Origin: Pisaster brevispinus
Taxonomy: Eukaryota; Echinodermata; Asteroidea; Forcipulatida; Asteriidae
Assembly: GCA_023634235.1 (NCBI GenBank)
Contig: JAMKCF010000008.1
Coordinates: forward strand, 15,993,558-16,057,557
DNA: 64,000 bases
Direction: 5' to 3'
Position numbers and translations under genes: made by a program. The notes under the pieces are model-generated. The model saw nothing but the letters and a program-made list of their open reading frames with translations, did not search any database and was not told the origin of the DNA. Of the stretch, positions 1-11,261 are shown in pieces (position 1 is the stretch's first letter; every line of letters begins with the position of its first letter).

Positions 1-165
1 ATCCATACACTGTAGGTCCAATGTGTTGTGTAATGCACATAAAAGAACCCAGTACCCTTATTGTAAAGAGAAGGGATTTGCCCTGGTTTCTGGCAGTGAC
101 TGGTGAGTGTGCCACAGCACCTTGTTAACTGTAACAGGGTGCCATAAAATGGATTTCATATTTCG
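1..165 (+). repeat. 3' half of a tRNA-derived SINE (family A), cut by window edge
   Basis: The stretch carries the diagnostic body of family A: a new-mRNA-like block reading gtgttgtgtaatgcac, then an agaaccc...gtaaagagaaggg segment and the tail around cagcaccttgtta. The same order recurs in reverse at 12870-13030 and 39235-39400. The tRNA-like head would lie left of the window. Confidence 0.6.
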
Positions 166-542
166 AACATAGCTCTGCAAACCTTGTATAAGACATAATG
201 AGTGTCTTGAGACACCTGCGTATGTGATAAAAAACTGTATAAGAAATGCATACTGTTATTACATAAATCCAATAATACTCGATGCTTTCCTAAGTCTTGT
301 CGAAAAAAAACAAAACACTAGCTTGAATCAAACCAAATATCCTCGGCATGGCATTCCTTGGTGAAGAGCCTGTGCCAACTCAGTTCCTTCAACAAGCATC
401 AGTTCAATAAATGATGATAACTGTGTAAAATGTAACATCTGCAGAATTACCGTCATGAATTTATGGTTCTTGTTCGTGGGTAGTAGAAGGGCGAATGGCA
501 AAGAGTTATGTGTTTTCAATTCAGTTTTTCATTACTTTAAAG

Positions 543-3500
543 ATTTATGGAATCAGAAGTGGATCTGAACGACACAGTGCAGGAGCTTCATGTCATAGCA
601 ACCAATCCAGACATGTACCACCACCTGGTAGAGCTGAATGCCATCAAGTCTCTCTTGCAACTGGTCACCCATGAGAACACCGATATTTCCATTGCAGTCA
701 TTGACCTTCTCCATGAGCTGACGGATGTCGACACCCTGAATGAGAGTGAAGACAGCGCTGGCGCTCTTGTTGATGCATTGGTGAGAGAAATATCTTTCCG
801 TTGCCTCACATCCATATTTCCCTGAGTAGAGTTCGCTTCCATATTTTCCTATGTAAAAGTTAACAGATAAGTTGGCAAAGCAAGGTCTTTTTATGTGGCC
901 ATGCAAAATCAAAGTTTACAGAGCTCAAACTTCAAGAAAATCTTAACTGGACCATGTTATAGCTTGTTGCTGAGAACTTTGCCTGAACTTCAAGAAAATC
1001 TTAACTGGACCATGTTATAGCTTGTTGCTGAGAACTTTGCCTGAACTTCAAGAAAATCTTAACTGGACCATGTTATAGCTTGTTGCTGAGAACTTCGCCT
1101 GAACCAGAAGTATTTTTGGTGTGTCGTGGTCAAGTGGTTGGTTAAGAGCACTGGACTGAAGCTCTGGTGTTTCTGATCGGCAGAGTCTTGGTTTGAGTCC
1201 CAGTCATGGCACTTGTGTCCTTGAGCAGGACACTTTACCATCATTGCTTTGTTCTTTGACTGGGACATTAAGCCTTGGCTTCTGTGTACTAGTATTGGTA
1301 GTGCATGTGAAAAAACCCGGAACATTTATCGTGGGAGAGTAGGGGTTAACCCCTGTGTTTCTGGTTCACATAGCAAGCACCCTTGTTTACAGGATCCCTC
1401 AGGCTTGTGAGCTACATAGTGATTAAGTTCACTTATGAGGCATCCTTAGTTTTATTACCAGAAATATTATACATTTGTAACTGACTTTTATTTTTACTTA
1501 CATCTGTTTGATGCAGCTCGATGAACAGATCGTTGCCACACTAGTGCAGAACATGGAGAGATTGGACGAAGGGGTCAAAGAAGAATCGGAAGGCATCCAC
1601 AATACCCTGGGTGAGTTACCAGCGTAGCACAGAACATAAAAACATTTTGTTATTTCACAAATGCAGAGTCTTGAGAGATCCAAAGTCCATGCTGTGTCAT
1701 GATGTGACTGAGAATCTAGACCCAGTCCAAGTGTCATAGAATCGCTGAGAACAGGAAAATGTTGCTTTAAACAAGGTTACCAGCGAGATGCTCATGTAAT
1801 ATTTTCTCTGGTTCACCATAAATTTATAGTCTACCTTATGTATTTGCAAAGGTGATATTATAAAATCTGTTTTTGTGACAATTTTTCCAAGATTTGACCC
1901 CTTGCAATCAATGTTGCACGTGGATACTGTTTGGCACATTTGACATTTTGGGAGACAAATTGTAAAATTTATGGTAAGCATAAACTGCGCACCACACTGC
2001 ACAATCCTGGAGGAATCCGTGGTACAACACACAGGGACATTGACTCCCAAAATGACACGACCGAGACTATTGTAATGATGACGTCAGGCAAATTGGGGCA
2101 ATGCTGGAAATAATTTGAGTTGATTATAGTGCTGTGATGATGACGTCAGTTGAATTTGGTCAATAAGGTGTTTCGTCATGTTTTGTACTCTTTATTTTAC
2201 TTGCAGGAATCGTTGAGAACATGACAGAGTTCCGTCCAGAGATGTGTGGGGAGGCAGCCCAGCAGGGCCTCATGCAGTGGCTACTGAAGAGACTCAAACC
2301 CAAAGTGCCGTTTGATGCCAATAAGCTTTACTGCAGTGAGATCCTTGCCATCATCCTGCAAGACACACAAGGCAAGTTGCAGTCAAACGAGTTTGTTGTT
2401 ATTCTATCTTTAAAAATATAACAAAACACAACATTACCGCTTAATAAAAATTGTTGACTGAATTTCAATTTGTTTGAAAACTGTAGGTATCAAATAACCG
2501 TGTTCATGTATTTGAGGTGCGTGTTCGGAATTTAAAACATTTTTCTTTATAACGATTTCGTTGTGGCCTGTTGTGGCCAAGTTTTGTGCGCCTGCCTAGT
2601 GCATAAATTTATGCCGACGTTTACCAACTAATAGTGTCTGTAGGTATGCATGAATGTAATTAGCATATTCAATGGAAAAGGAAAATTGCATTTGTTACCT
2701 CCAAGAAGTTTCAGGCCTGCTGTACACCATGCAATGTATCCGGTCTCATTTGTGCTTTCTTTTTGGATTATCTCAGAAAACAGAGAGTTGCTGGGTGAGC
2801 TGGAGGGCATAGACACACTTCTGCAACAACTTGCTGTAAGTAGCCACAAGAGGTCAATTTCATAGAGTACATTTAGCTTAAACACAAAAGCAACTAAGCA
2901 TAAGACAAGTTTGCTTAACAGAATACGGTAACCAGCCAAAGTACCATATCACATGTATCTTTAATGATTGGTGTCTTGAAACATTTTAACTTGTACATTG
3001 CATTACTTAAAATGTTGTTAAGCAGTTGTCTGTTTCAGCAGCTCTATGAAATTTGGCCAAGATCTTTTCCCTAGGTAGATGAGTGAAATCTTAGTGTTGG
3101 CCAGAGGTGTGTCTGGGTATCTTTTTGGTATGAGCGAAATCCAAAATTCAAAACGCAACTTTAGCAATCTTGAAATATGACTACATGTTTGAGGAACTTT
3201 TTTTAAAAATCTGAAATGTTGCTGTTTTCTTTGCAGGTCTACAAGAGACACGACCCAACAAGCACAGAGGAGAACGAGATGATGGAAAACCTCTTCAATT
3301 GTTTGTGTTCTGCTCTGATGTTGCCCAGCAACAAGGGGCGCTTCCTGAGAGGTGAAGGAGTGCAACTCATGAACCTCATGCTCAGGTAAAACTTCTTAGA
3401 ATTGTCATGACAGACACGAGATCAGATGAAAAAAAGAAGAAGATGATTTCTTGGCTGTGAATACAAGCATACGCACCTGTGTATGAAGTCGCTTAGGGAA

Positions 3501-6500
3501 AGTAATGTATCTCGATTGTGAAGCAACATGGTATATGACTGGGCAACAATGTCTTATCTTGACTGCACAACAACGTTGTATCTTGATTCTCCTGATTTGG
3601 GGGTTGATTTATTAAATGTATTGTGCTTTGATATACTTCATGGCTAAATTTTACTTTCCCAACAATATGATATAAATTCTATATCAAAAAACTATGTTAA
3701 ACGAAAGTATTTGGTGGAACAGAATCGCGCACACTTAAAACTCATACCTGCATCAACAGCATAGTTTCCAACACAATACAGTTTGAATTTCTATTATTTC
3801 ATGTACGTGTTAAGATTCACAGGGAGCAAGAAGTAAAATACAAATGTGGAGAAGGCAAGACTGAGGAGGGGAAAAAAAAAATTATGTAAATAAATCTCCT
3901 GTAACCAAAAGGTTCGTTCAAGTAATAAAAACACTGAAGGTGGGATGGGGTGGGGGATTTGATTGGGAAAAGAGAAGATGCTCATAAAAATAATTTAAGA
4001 TATAAAATATAAAAAGGCGAGTATGTAAAAGAAAAGCCTTTATGGTGAATAGACGACACACACCCCTCCCTACTTCAAAACCGAGAAGAAAACTTGGTAA
4101 AGGTGTTTTGTTCTCCCTTGCAGAGAGAAAAAGTTGTCAAGACACAGCGCCCTCAAGGTGTTAGACCATGCCATGACGGGAGCCGAGGGCGCTGAGAATT
4201 GTACTAAGTTTATTGACATCCTTGGACTACGGAGCCTCTTCCCTCTCTTCATGAAGACTCCTAAGGTTGGAAAGAAGAGCTCTAGTCCACAGGAGCACGA
4301 AGGTAAGTTATTGTGCTTGTGAAATCACAAACGATTGATCCAAAGACTCTGTTCTTTCACCAGGTAACTTTTCATTCTTCAGCGCCGTTTGTTTTTTTCC
4401 AAGAAATTTACCTTGAAAGCAACTTATTTAAGAGTTTTCAAGTTATAAAACTAATTTGGGTTTGAACAAAGAAATAGTAAGTAATAAACCACAAGGGAAA
4501 CTGACTGGATAATTTTTAGATAATTTGGGTTTTGAACAAAGAAAAATTGACTGGAGCGGAACTTGAACCAACGACCTCCGGAAATGTACCGGCGCTCTAC
4601 CAACTGAGCTATCCAGCCCTATGTTGGCGGTCTCCCTATAGGTAGTTATAAAACTACAAGGGAAATTGACTTGGTAAATAAAAAATAATTTAGGGTTGAA
4701 CAAAGAAGGATTTACTTGACCTTGTGACCCCCACTGTTTTACTTTGTAGGATTTGAAACTTTGCATGGTGGAAGTATAACTAAGAGAGGTTTGCGGTAAC
4801 ACCATTTGAAAATCTCTTTTGGGTAGTGTTGGTACTTTTCAGAACCAACACTAGCCAAAAGAGATTTTTACATGGTGTTACCGCAAACTTCTCTTAGGTT
4901 ACTTTTCATTTGTCAGCGCCATTTGTTTTTCAAGAAATATACCTTGAAAACAACTTATTTAAGAGTTATAAACTACAAGGGAAAATTGACTTGGTAAATA
5001 ATTAAGGGTTGAACAAAGAAGAATTTACTTGAACCTGCGACCTTCCACTCCGTTTTACTTAGTTTAACCCTAAGATCTTTGAAATTTACCCAGTCAGTTT
5101 CCCTTGTAGCTTATTACTTCATATTTGAAATCAAAAGTCGCATCCCCCGTCACTTTCCATGTTGTATTGTAAACTTGTGTTCCCTGTCTATACGGTAGTT
5201 ACATGTTGAATTGCTTCTGACTGGCCACCATTAGAGAGAGCGCCACCATTAGGGCTAGATAAGTCAGTGTTAGAGCTCAGGGCGTGTTAATCCGGAAATC
5301 CAGCTCTAGTCAATTTTTCTTTGTTCAACCCTAAACTACATATTAAATAGAAAAGTGTTAACTCTTATATCAATACCCACTTTGCCTAAAGTTGACAACA
5401 GTAAGTAGAACTGCCCATCCAATGATGACTCTGTTTTTTATAATTGTTTGAACAAAAATATGAGCATACTTTTAGAAATGCTGTAATATCTCCTCACTGG
5501 TTTTCTCCGAACCACCACTTCCCCCAAGAAGTAATTTTTTTATGAAGTTAACTTGATGTAGTTTTCCATTGGGGATACAGACAAATTAGTTTCAGCAGTT
5601 AAGCTTTACATTGGTGTATGATATTAAATACTGTGTTGATAACTCCCACTTGACTTCACACAGTGTAAAGTCGGCCATTTTTATGGGCAATGATTATTAT
5701 TATTTTTTTTAACGCACAACTTTGCGTAGTTACGCGTAAATACTGTGTGCGGTACGCAGGATTTTTATTGAATTTTCGCGTAATTGGTCGTTGAACCACT
5801 TAGCTTAAGACGCTTGATGTGCTTGATGCAACCCAAAGCCAATACCAAAGTTGCTTGTTAAGACGTTGTATTTTGGGAACTATCACAAATTATCAGTTAT
5901 TTCCAAAGCCTGAGGGGAAAAAACCCAAAGAAATAGAATTATCTGATGCAAGCTGCTTACCAGCCAAATTGACCTATGGTATAAATGCAAAAAGTGGAGA
6001 GAAAGAGAGGCAGAGGGAAAACAGAAAAAAGCAAAGGATGAACAGTGAAGGAGGGGGGGGTGATTAGAGAGAAGGGGGCTTGGTTAACCACAGGAGGTTT
6101 GTAGCACAAAAGACTTAATCAAATGTGGGAAGAGGGAGAACAAGTACTTAAAAAAAAGGGAATCTTGCCATTGACCTTCATTCTCGAGCAGACGTCTCAA
6201 CCTCTACGACATGGTTCTTAATTCCCTTGTCGTTGTTTCTTAAGTCAGAGTTAATATTCCATCTTACTTTTGATTTTTTTTCCAGAACACGTCTGCTCCA
6301 TCATGGCGGCACTCCTGAAGAACTGCTCAGGGACCCACCGTCAGAGACTTATTAATAAGTTCACAGAGAGCGATCACATCAAAGTGGACCGCCTGATGGA
6401 ACTACATTTCAACTATCTGAACAGGGTACAAGTCTGCGATGATAGGATAGAACGTGAACGACAGGTAATTGAAGCATGCCCTCGCATGACCAACATTCTA

Positions 6501-8203
6501 ATCTTTTAGAGGAATTCATATTTAAGCGATAACTTGTGATCAAGCAAGTCATTGTACCATACATTTTTTCAAATTGAACTCACAAATGGCTTACTAATCC
6601 AAAAGATTAGAATGTTGGTCATCTTCTTCTTATCGAGTCACTACACAAGTCCCGTCCAGTGCTCCACACAGGCTCTGGCATGGCAGTTTACATGTTGGTC
6701 ATTGGACCAGACCATATTCAAATCTTACTCGCGAGCAGTTTATTGGAAGTGAAGTTGTTATTTCTTTTATGTGTGGTCCTCTAGCTTGCAGGTTTACACA
6801 TCTTTCATACATTATTCCTTACAGCCTAACTCTCTTTAGACATTCCAGAGAAGTCTTGCAGATCAATCCAACAGAACGTATGCAAACTGCTGAATAAGCC
6901 AAGATTTATTTCTACAATCACATTCATCACATTAATGAATCTTGCTGTTCATTTTACAAAAAGGGAGTCAAACTATTTAACCCTTCCTGCCATGGTATAG
7001 TTAGTCTGAATTGGTGGCTTCGGCTGTTGCTAAGGGTGTTGCCATGGGAATCCTAGGCTTCAATGAATGTTACCATGGTTATCCAGCAGTAGTCACTCAT
7101 TTAGAAAATAATGGCTTCATTGAAAGTCTTCCTGTTTTGCCTCTTCAGCGCCGTGCCCGTGAGGGCGACATCATCGATGATGATCAAGAGGACGAGTACT
7201 ACCTAAGACGTCTTGATGCAGGGCTCTTCACCTTACAGCTGGTGGATTACATCATCCTGGATCTTAGCTGCACCTCAGGCATACTCCCCATCAAGCAGAG
7301 GGTACTACAGCTACTGAATATGCATGGAGGGACCATCTCAGCAATACGCAACACCGTCAGAGGTAGGTTGGAATGTTTCATAGGAACAACTCTAAGAAGT
7401 ACCAGGGCAAAGACTGGGGCAATAGGGACCTCAGGGCAAGAGGTGCCTCAGGGGAAGAGGTGCCTCAGGGCAAGAGGTGCCTCAGGGCAAGAGGTGCCTC
7501 AGGGCAAGAGGTGCCTCAGGGCAAGAGGGGCCTTGGCCTGTGTAATTCCTTGTCTGTACGTTGTATTTCATTTAGCATGAAACATTGTTAAAGTTTAACA
7601 GAATGCTAAGTGTTAAGTAGTATTTTTTTTTTATGCGCTATTGATAAATTACACAAATGGTGCAACACGAGTTTGTATGTCAATTGCAGTCCTTTTTCGA
7701 TCTGTAAAAGTTTGCCACAGTCACAATAAACAGCTCAATGTCTCACTTGTTTTAATTTTAAATATTGCAGAAAAAAAATTCAAACAGTGTGTTAGTCTGT
7801 TGTGAATTCACTTTTAGAAGGCCCTTATAATAAAATGTCTAATCAGTAATAGTCTGTACATAGAAAGTTGATAATAAATCCTAAGATTATTAATTGAATG
7901 GATGTCAGCTCAGTGAACTTTAAGCCAGTGTAACCTCTAAAATTCTTTTGCAAAGTGTCGCAAAATTATCATACATTTTGATGATCTAATATTTCAGTAA
8001 TACCCCCCCCCCCCCCTAGTCCTTAAATGTTTTTTAATAAGGACCTGGAAGTAGTCATGCAGCAATAAATTACGCAAAGTTATCCAAAATGTTTCCCCGT
8101 TTTTTTTTCCTCAGAGTATGCAGGCAACATCGGCGATGAGAATAACCAAGATAGTGCATCAGTAGAGAGGGAAAGACTCTTAACCTTAGTGGACAAATTC
8201 TGA
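543..8203 (+). CDS. CTNNBL1: CTNNBL1, beta-catenin-like protein 1 (5'-truncated by window, 9 exons)
   Basis: Exons by splice site and frame: 543-780, 1517-1610, 2207-2371, 2777-2835, 3237-3385, 4124-4302, 6286-6464, 7149-7362, 8115-8203 (TGA at 8201). They join without frame breaks into about 454 residues, equivalent to roughly residue 110 to the end of the 563-residue human protein. Diagnostic blocks are MESEVDLND, NTDISIAVIDLLHELTD, FDANKLYCSE, ALKVLDHAM and YLRRLDAGLF. The family is a nuclear ARM-repeat protein that binds CDC5L and the Prp19 complex of the spliceosome. The N-terminal NLS and acidic region must be encoded upstream. Intron 3 begins with GC instead of GT (2372), required to restore the conserved ENRELLGEL junction. 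All other introns are GT-AG. Intron 5 (3386-4123) and intron 6 (4303-6285) hold repeats. The gene runs towards the isomerase gene on the other strand. Confidence 0.96.
929..1103. repeat. 58-bp unit repeated three times in tandem
   Basis: Copies begin with acttcaagaaaatc at 929, 987 and 1045, an exact 58-bp period. Only a few bases differ near the end of the third copy (acttcgcc for actttgcc). It lies in CTNNBL1 intron 1 of the window and runs directly into a SINE. Confidence 0.95.
1120..1345 (+). repeat. tRNA-derived SINE, family A
   Basis: The head has an A-box-like gtggtcaagtggtt and a B-box-like ggtttgagtcc with a long variable arm between them, as in type II (Leu/Ser) tRNAs. It is followed by the family body cacttgtgtccttgagcaggacac. 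The head lacks a good acceptor stem, so it is a SINE and not a tRNA gene. Confidence 0.75.
4440..4680 (-). repeat. tRNA-Lys-like SINE, family B
   Basis: Read on the minus strand, it contains ctggatagctcagttggtag (A box) and a ggttcaagt-type B box spaced as in tRNA-Lys, followed by a tail like ttctttgttcaaccc. The plus-strand head lies at about 4550-4618. Related tail fragments continue at 4960-5110. Confidence 0.75.
4778..4900. repeat. 123-bp foldback element (near-perfect hairpin)
   Basis: The left arm starts aagagaggtttgcggtaaca and the right arm ends in its reverse complement, tgttaccgcaaacttctctt. The centre is ggtacttttcagaacc. Inner arms carry aaatctcttttgg and ccaaaagagattt. Fragments of the same family occur at 42300-42430, 46360-46500 and 55345-55440. 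Confidence 0.9.
4960..5340. repeat. Fragments of SINE family B
   Basis: The stretch contains agggttgaacaaagaaga near 5005 and, at 5290-5335, aatccggaaatccagctctag followed by tttctttgttcaacccta. These are the head and tail pieces of the Lys-like SINE with the order disturbed. No gene is seen here; it lies within CTNNBL1 intron 6. Confidence 0.5.
6486..6622. repeat. 22-bp perfect inverted repeat in CTNNBL1 intron 7
   Basis: The sequence atgaccaacattctaatctt plus tt at 6486-6507 is exactly reverse-complemented at 6601-6622, leaving a 93-nt loop. The left arm begins 22 nt after the donor at 6465. Confidence 0.9.
7426..7527. repeat. 17-bp minisatellite, six copies
   Basis: The unit gtgcctcagggcaagag is repeated at 7426, 7443, 7460, 7477, 7494 and 7511, with changes only in the first two copies. 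It lies 63 bp downstream of the exon ending at 7362, within the last CTNNBL1 intron. Confidence 0.97.
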
Positions 8204-9568
8204 GATCGTTTGCAGTTTGGAAAAATGAGTCGCCCAGTGTACTTCAGGTTTGGTTGATTGAGTGGAAACATACACAGCCCTAACAATTATGCTTGGAGGT
8301 TGAGTGAACACACACCCATTTCTTCTTCTTCTTGTGTATGGCGTTCACAACCTATAGTTGTAGATCAACGGTAGACATCCCAGCCAGGGCAGCATCGGTT
8401 ACTGTGTGGATGTCTTTGATGCCACCATGGAAATGCCTACACGAGTCATACACGAGTCATACACGAGTCATACACGATGTATAGCAAGCAGGGCACTCTG
8501 TCATCCCCCACAAGTGCAGGTGATTGGCTGTTCTTGCATGGTGGGAAGTCAAATCCGGGTGCTTGCCGAAACGACTTTGGAGTAAAGGTTAATCATCTGC
8601 AGTTCTACATGACCTCAACAACCAAGGACAGAGATGCATCTCACTGTGTTAAGCCCAGAGCTACTTTTAGTGACACCTGTTATCACCACTAGCTGTTTTC
8701 ACATTGCAACCCAAAGATATTCGCTTGGCCTTCGAAGTCTAGAGTTTGAACAAGGCTTTAGTGCTGTTTTATCTCTGGAACCATTTTAGCAGCTGGTTTT
8801 ATGAAATTTCGCATCTTCATAAATGGTTCCCATTCAAGCAGCGGCCATCTTTATTTAAATAATTACCCACTTGGTCAATGAGAATTAGACTCAAGTTCAT
8901 TTCCAAATAGCTTTGTGTCCAGAACTTGTTGATCTGAGTTTGCTGCAACTCAAATTTACATGTACATGTAGGTACTTGACTGTTAAGGCAGCTTTGAAAC
9001 AAAATGTTAAATAAAAATGGCATGGTTGCAAATCCACAGTCATGGGTACACTCATCTTGATATCTATGTTATGAACAACAGATTCAAATCCACTGATGTA
9101 CATGTAACAATTATCTCAACATTATTTATCAAATCGATTATCCACCGCTTTGTCAATGAAAAATAACAATTATTTTAGTTTGTCAAATACAAGATGTGCA
9201 AAGATTTACTCAATATTTGCAACGAAGTGTACCCATAATTGTGTCTGTGCACATGTACATGTCATTTTAGCCACATTATTGCGTATGGGACTAATCCGTT
9301 GGTAAGCCATTGCATCACATGTATGCGTATCTACTGCACACCCACATTTTTCACTACTTCCAGCCCCAAAGCGTTTGTGTGTAATTTTACTCCAATAAAA
9401 ACCACCCATTTCATTAGTAAAGGCATTTCTTATGACAGAAACTTATAATTCTGAGAAGACCCTAAGTCTTTGAAGAACATGAAGAAGAACATGAAGTAAA
9501 AGCCAAGTCCAGTTATTAAACTTTTCTAACATACATCTTATAGGAAAACTAGCTCAATGCGATTCCTA

Positions 9569-9702
9569 TTCTGGTAGTTGTTGGAGCCAGTTTGTCTGAA
9601 GTGGGTGTGGCTTACAGTGGAATTACATCACACTCTCACTAAGAGCAAAAATATCCTGCATGTAAGTAGTTCAGACAAACCAGCTCCACTGGTTACCAGA
9701 AG
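9569..9702. repeat. 134-bp imperfect foldback, MITE-like
   Basis: The left arm begins ttctggtag and includes ccagtttgtctgaa. The right arm includes ttcagacaaacc and ends ggttaccagaa. About 26 of 34 arm positions pair. Confidence 0.6.
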
Positions 9703-11056
9703 CACACATTATTTTTTGCCTGAAATGCCATCTATGAGAAGTGAGTAAAACGATAAGTTTTGATCTCGCAAGTTTAAAACTTCATGTTTGAAAAGAGTAA
9801 AAAAGTGTCAGTGTTGGGTTTTTTTCCCACTTAAACTTTCCCAGGTTTTTTATTTCATGTCATATATGTTGGGTCAAGATACTGGTCTTTCACAATTACC
9901 ACTGTTGTACACCTGCCTTGAGGAAATAAAAGACAATCTTTGCACAGAGGTATTCTTGTGGGTATTTTGTTTAATAAATTCAAAAAATAATTTAAAATCT
10001 GCATTAGTGTGATTGTGACCTGCTATATAGACGTCATTTTATTAGCGCATGCACATGTAATATGAATGCGCATGTCGGTAAAGGTTGCAAGGCCGAAAAT
10101 CACTAAAAATTCTTCTCCTTTTTTACATAAATGTTCTAGCGACATTCTTTTTTCTGTTAGCAGGTCACAATTTTATGTTCAATATATAAAAAGTAGTTCA
10201 TGGCAAATTTTAGAATAATATGTAAAGTTGATTACCTGTAATTACAATTCAAGATAGAGGGTGAATGGTTCTTGGTATTATTAAAAAATTTGATATAAAC
10301 CGTCCATCAAATTTGTTGTATTTTGAATGTACCAAAAGGAGGGAATGCTTAATTTAGACCAACCTATTTCAACTCAATTCGATGTGTCTTGTACCAGTGT
10401 GCTCTACCATGACTGGAATGCTTTTATGCTGGCGTTGCGTCTACATCAATAGTCCGAGATGTTGCGGTGCAATAAACACAACTAATACTGGCCGTATTTG
10501 CATCCCTGTAATGGCGAAAAACACTGGCACAGGACATCCTCCAATGGAAATCCAATGTTGACTCTGGCAATACAATTAATGAGCACTAATGGCTGCTGCC
10601 TAGAAAACTATTGACCCAATTCAAACGTCATCACTATAATCTTGGTTGTGCCATTTACCATGCTGACAGTGGCCAAGTGTGATGTTGGTGCAAGGGTCCA
10701 ATACTTATGCTTCTGCACATAACTGCTATACAGCTTTATGAAATTGGTACAAGGTCCTCGAAAAAAATGCAAGACAGTTTCATTGAAAAAAACTGACCCA
10801 AGTTTACATGCTATCAAATAACAGATTTAATGACTTTTCTGTGGGGAAGCAAAACAGAAATCAAATTAAAGTAGGAAGAATATCATGTCTGTAAGTAACT
10901 CATGAATGAACGTCTCTTTATTGAGACATCTTTCTTGTTTTCTTTGAGTTCTGTATGGAGAGTCACGGATGACTACGGCAATGGTGCATGATGTGTACTA
11001 AGCTGTCCCCAACACATTTTTCAAGTTAACCAATTACACCTTTAAAATCACATTAA

Positions 11057-11062
11057 TTTATT
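11057..11062 (-). promoter_or_regulatory. Candidate polyadenylation signal of the isomerase gene
   Basis: Plus-strand tttatt reads AATAAA on the minus strand, about 200 nt past the stop codon at 11262. Position and motif fit, but a second tttatt at about 10918 is an alternative. Confidence 0.4.
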
Positions 11063-11261
11063 GCAAATAGACTGGTGTTCATAATCACGATCTTTCTCTA
11101 CTCCAGTTGATGTCTGTATCAAGGGTGGTGGTGGACTGCGATCAATGCAAGGATGCTGGTGCAGGACAGGTACAAAACTATCCACAATCCACATTTGCAA
11201 CTCTCCTTCCTTGATAATTACCTGAATTTACTGTCTAACATGACAAGCGTTAAGCACCCTG

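Larger units (their letters stand above)
8204..11261. other. Convergent intergenic region between CTNNBL1 and the isomerase gene
   Basis: No conserved coding segment is seen on either strand. The first part should hold the CTNNBL1 3' UTR. AATAAA motifs occur at about 9009 and 9924, but I cannot say which is used. There is a short 11-bp repeat (acacgagtcat) near 8440-8476, a C run at 8003-8018 just before the last exon, and a foldback at 9569-9702. Confidence 0.6.

Noticed and set aside
11103..11172. Possible plus-strand exon (acceptor ctccag, Gly-rich frame)
   Set aside because: The donor side is poor, no gene on the plus strand needs it, and CTNNBL1 already has its stop at 8203.
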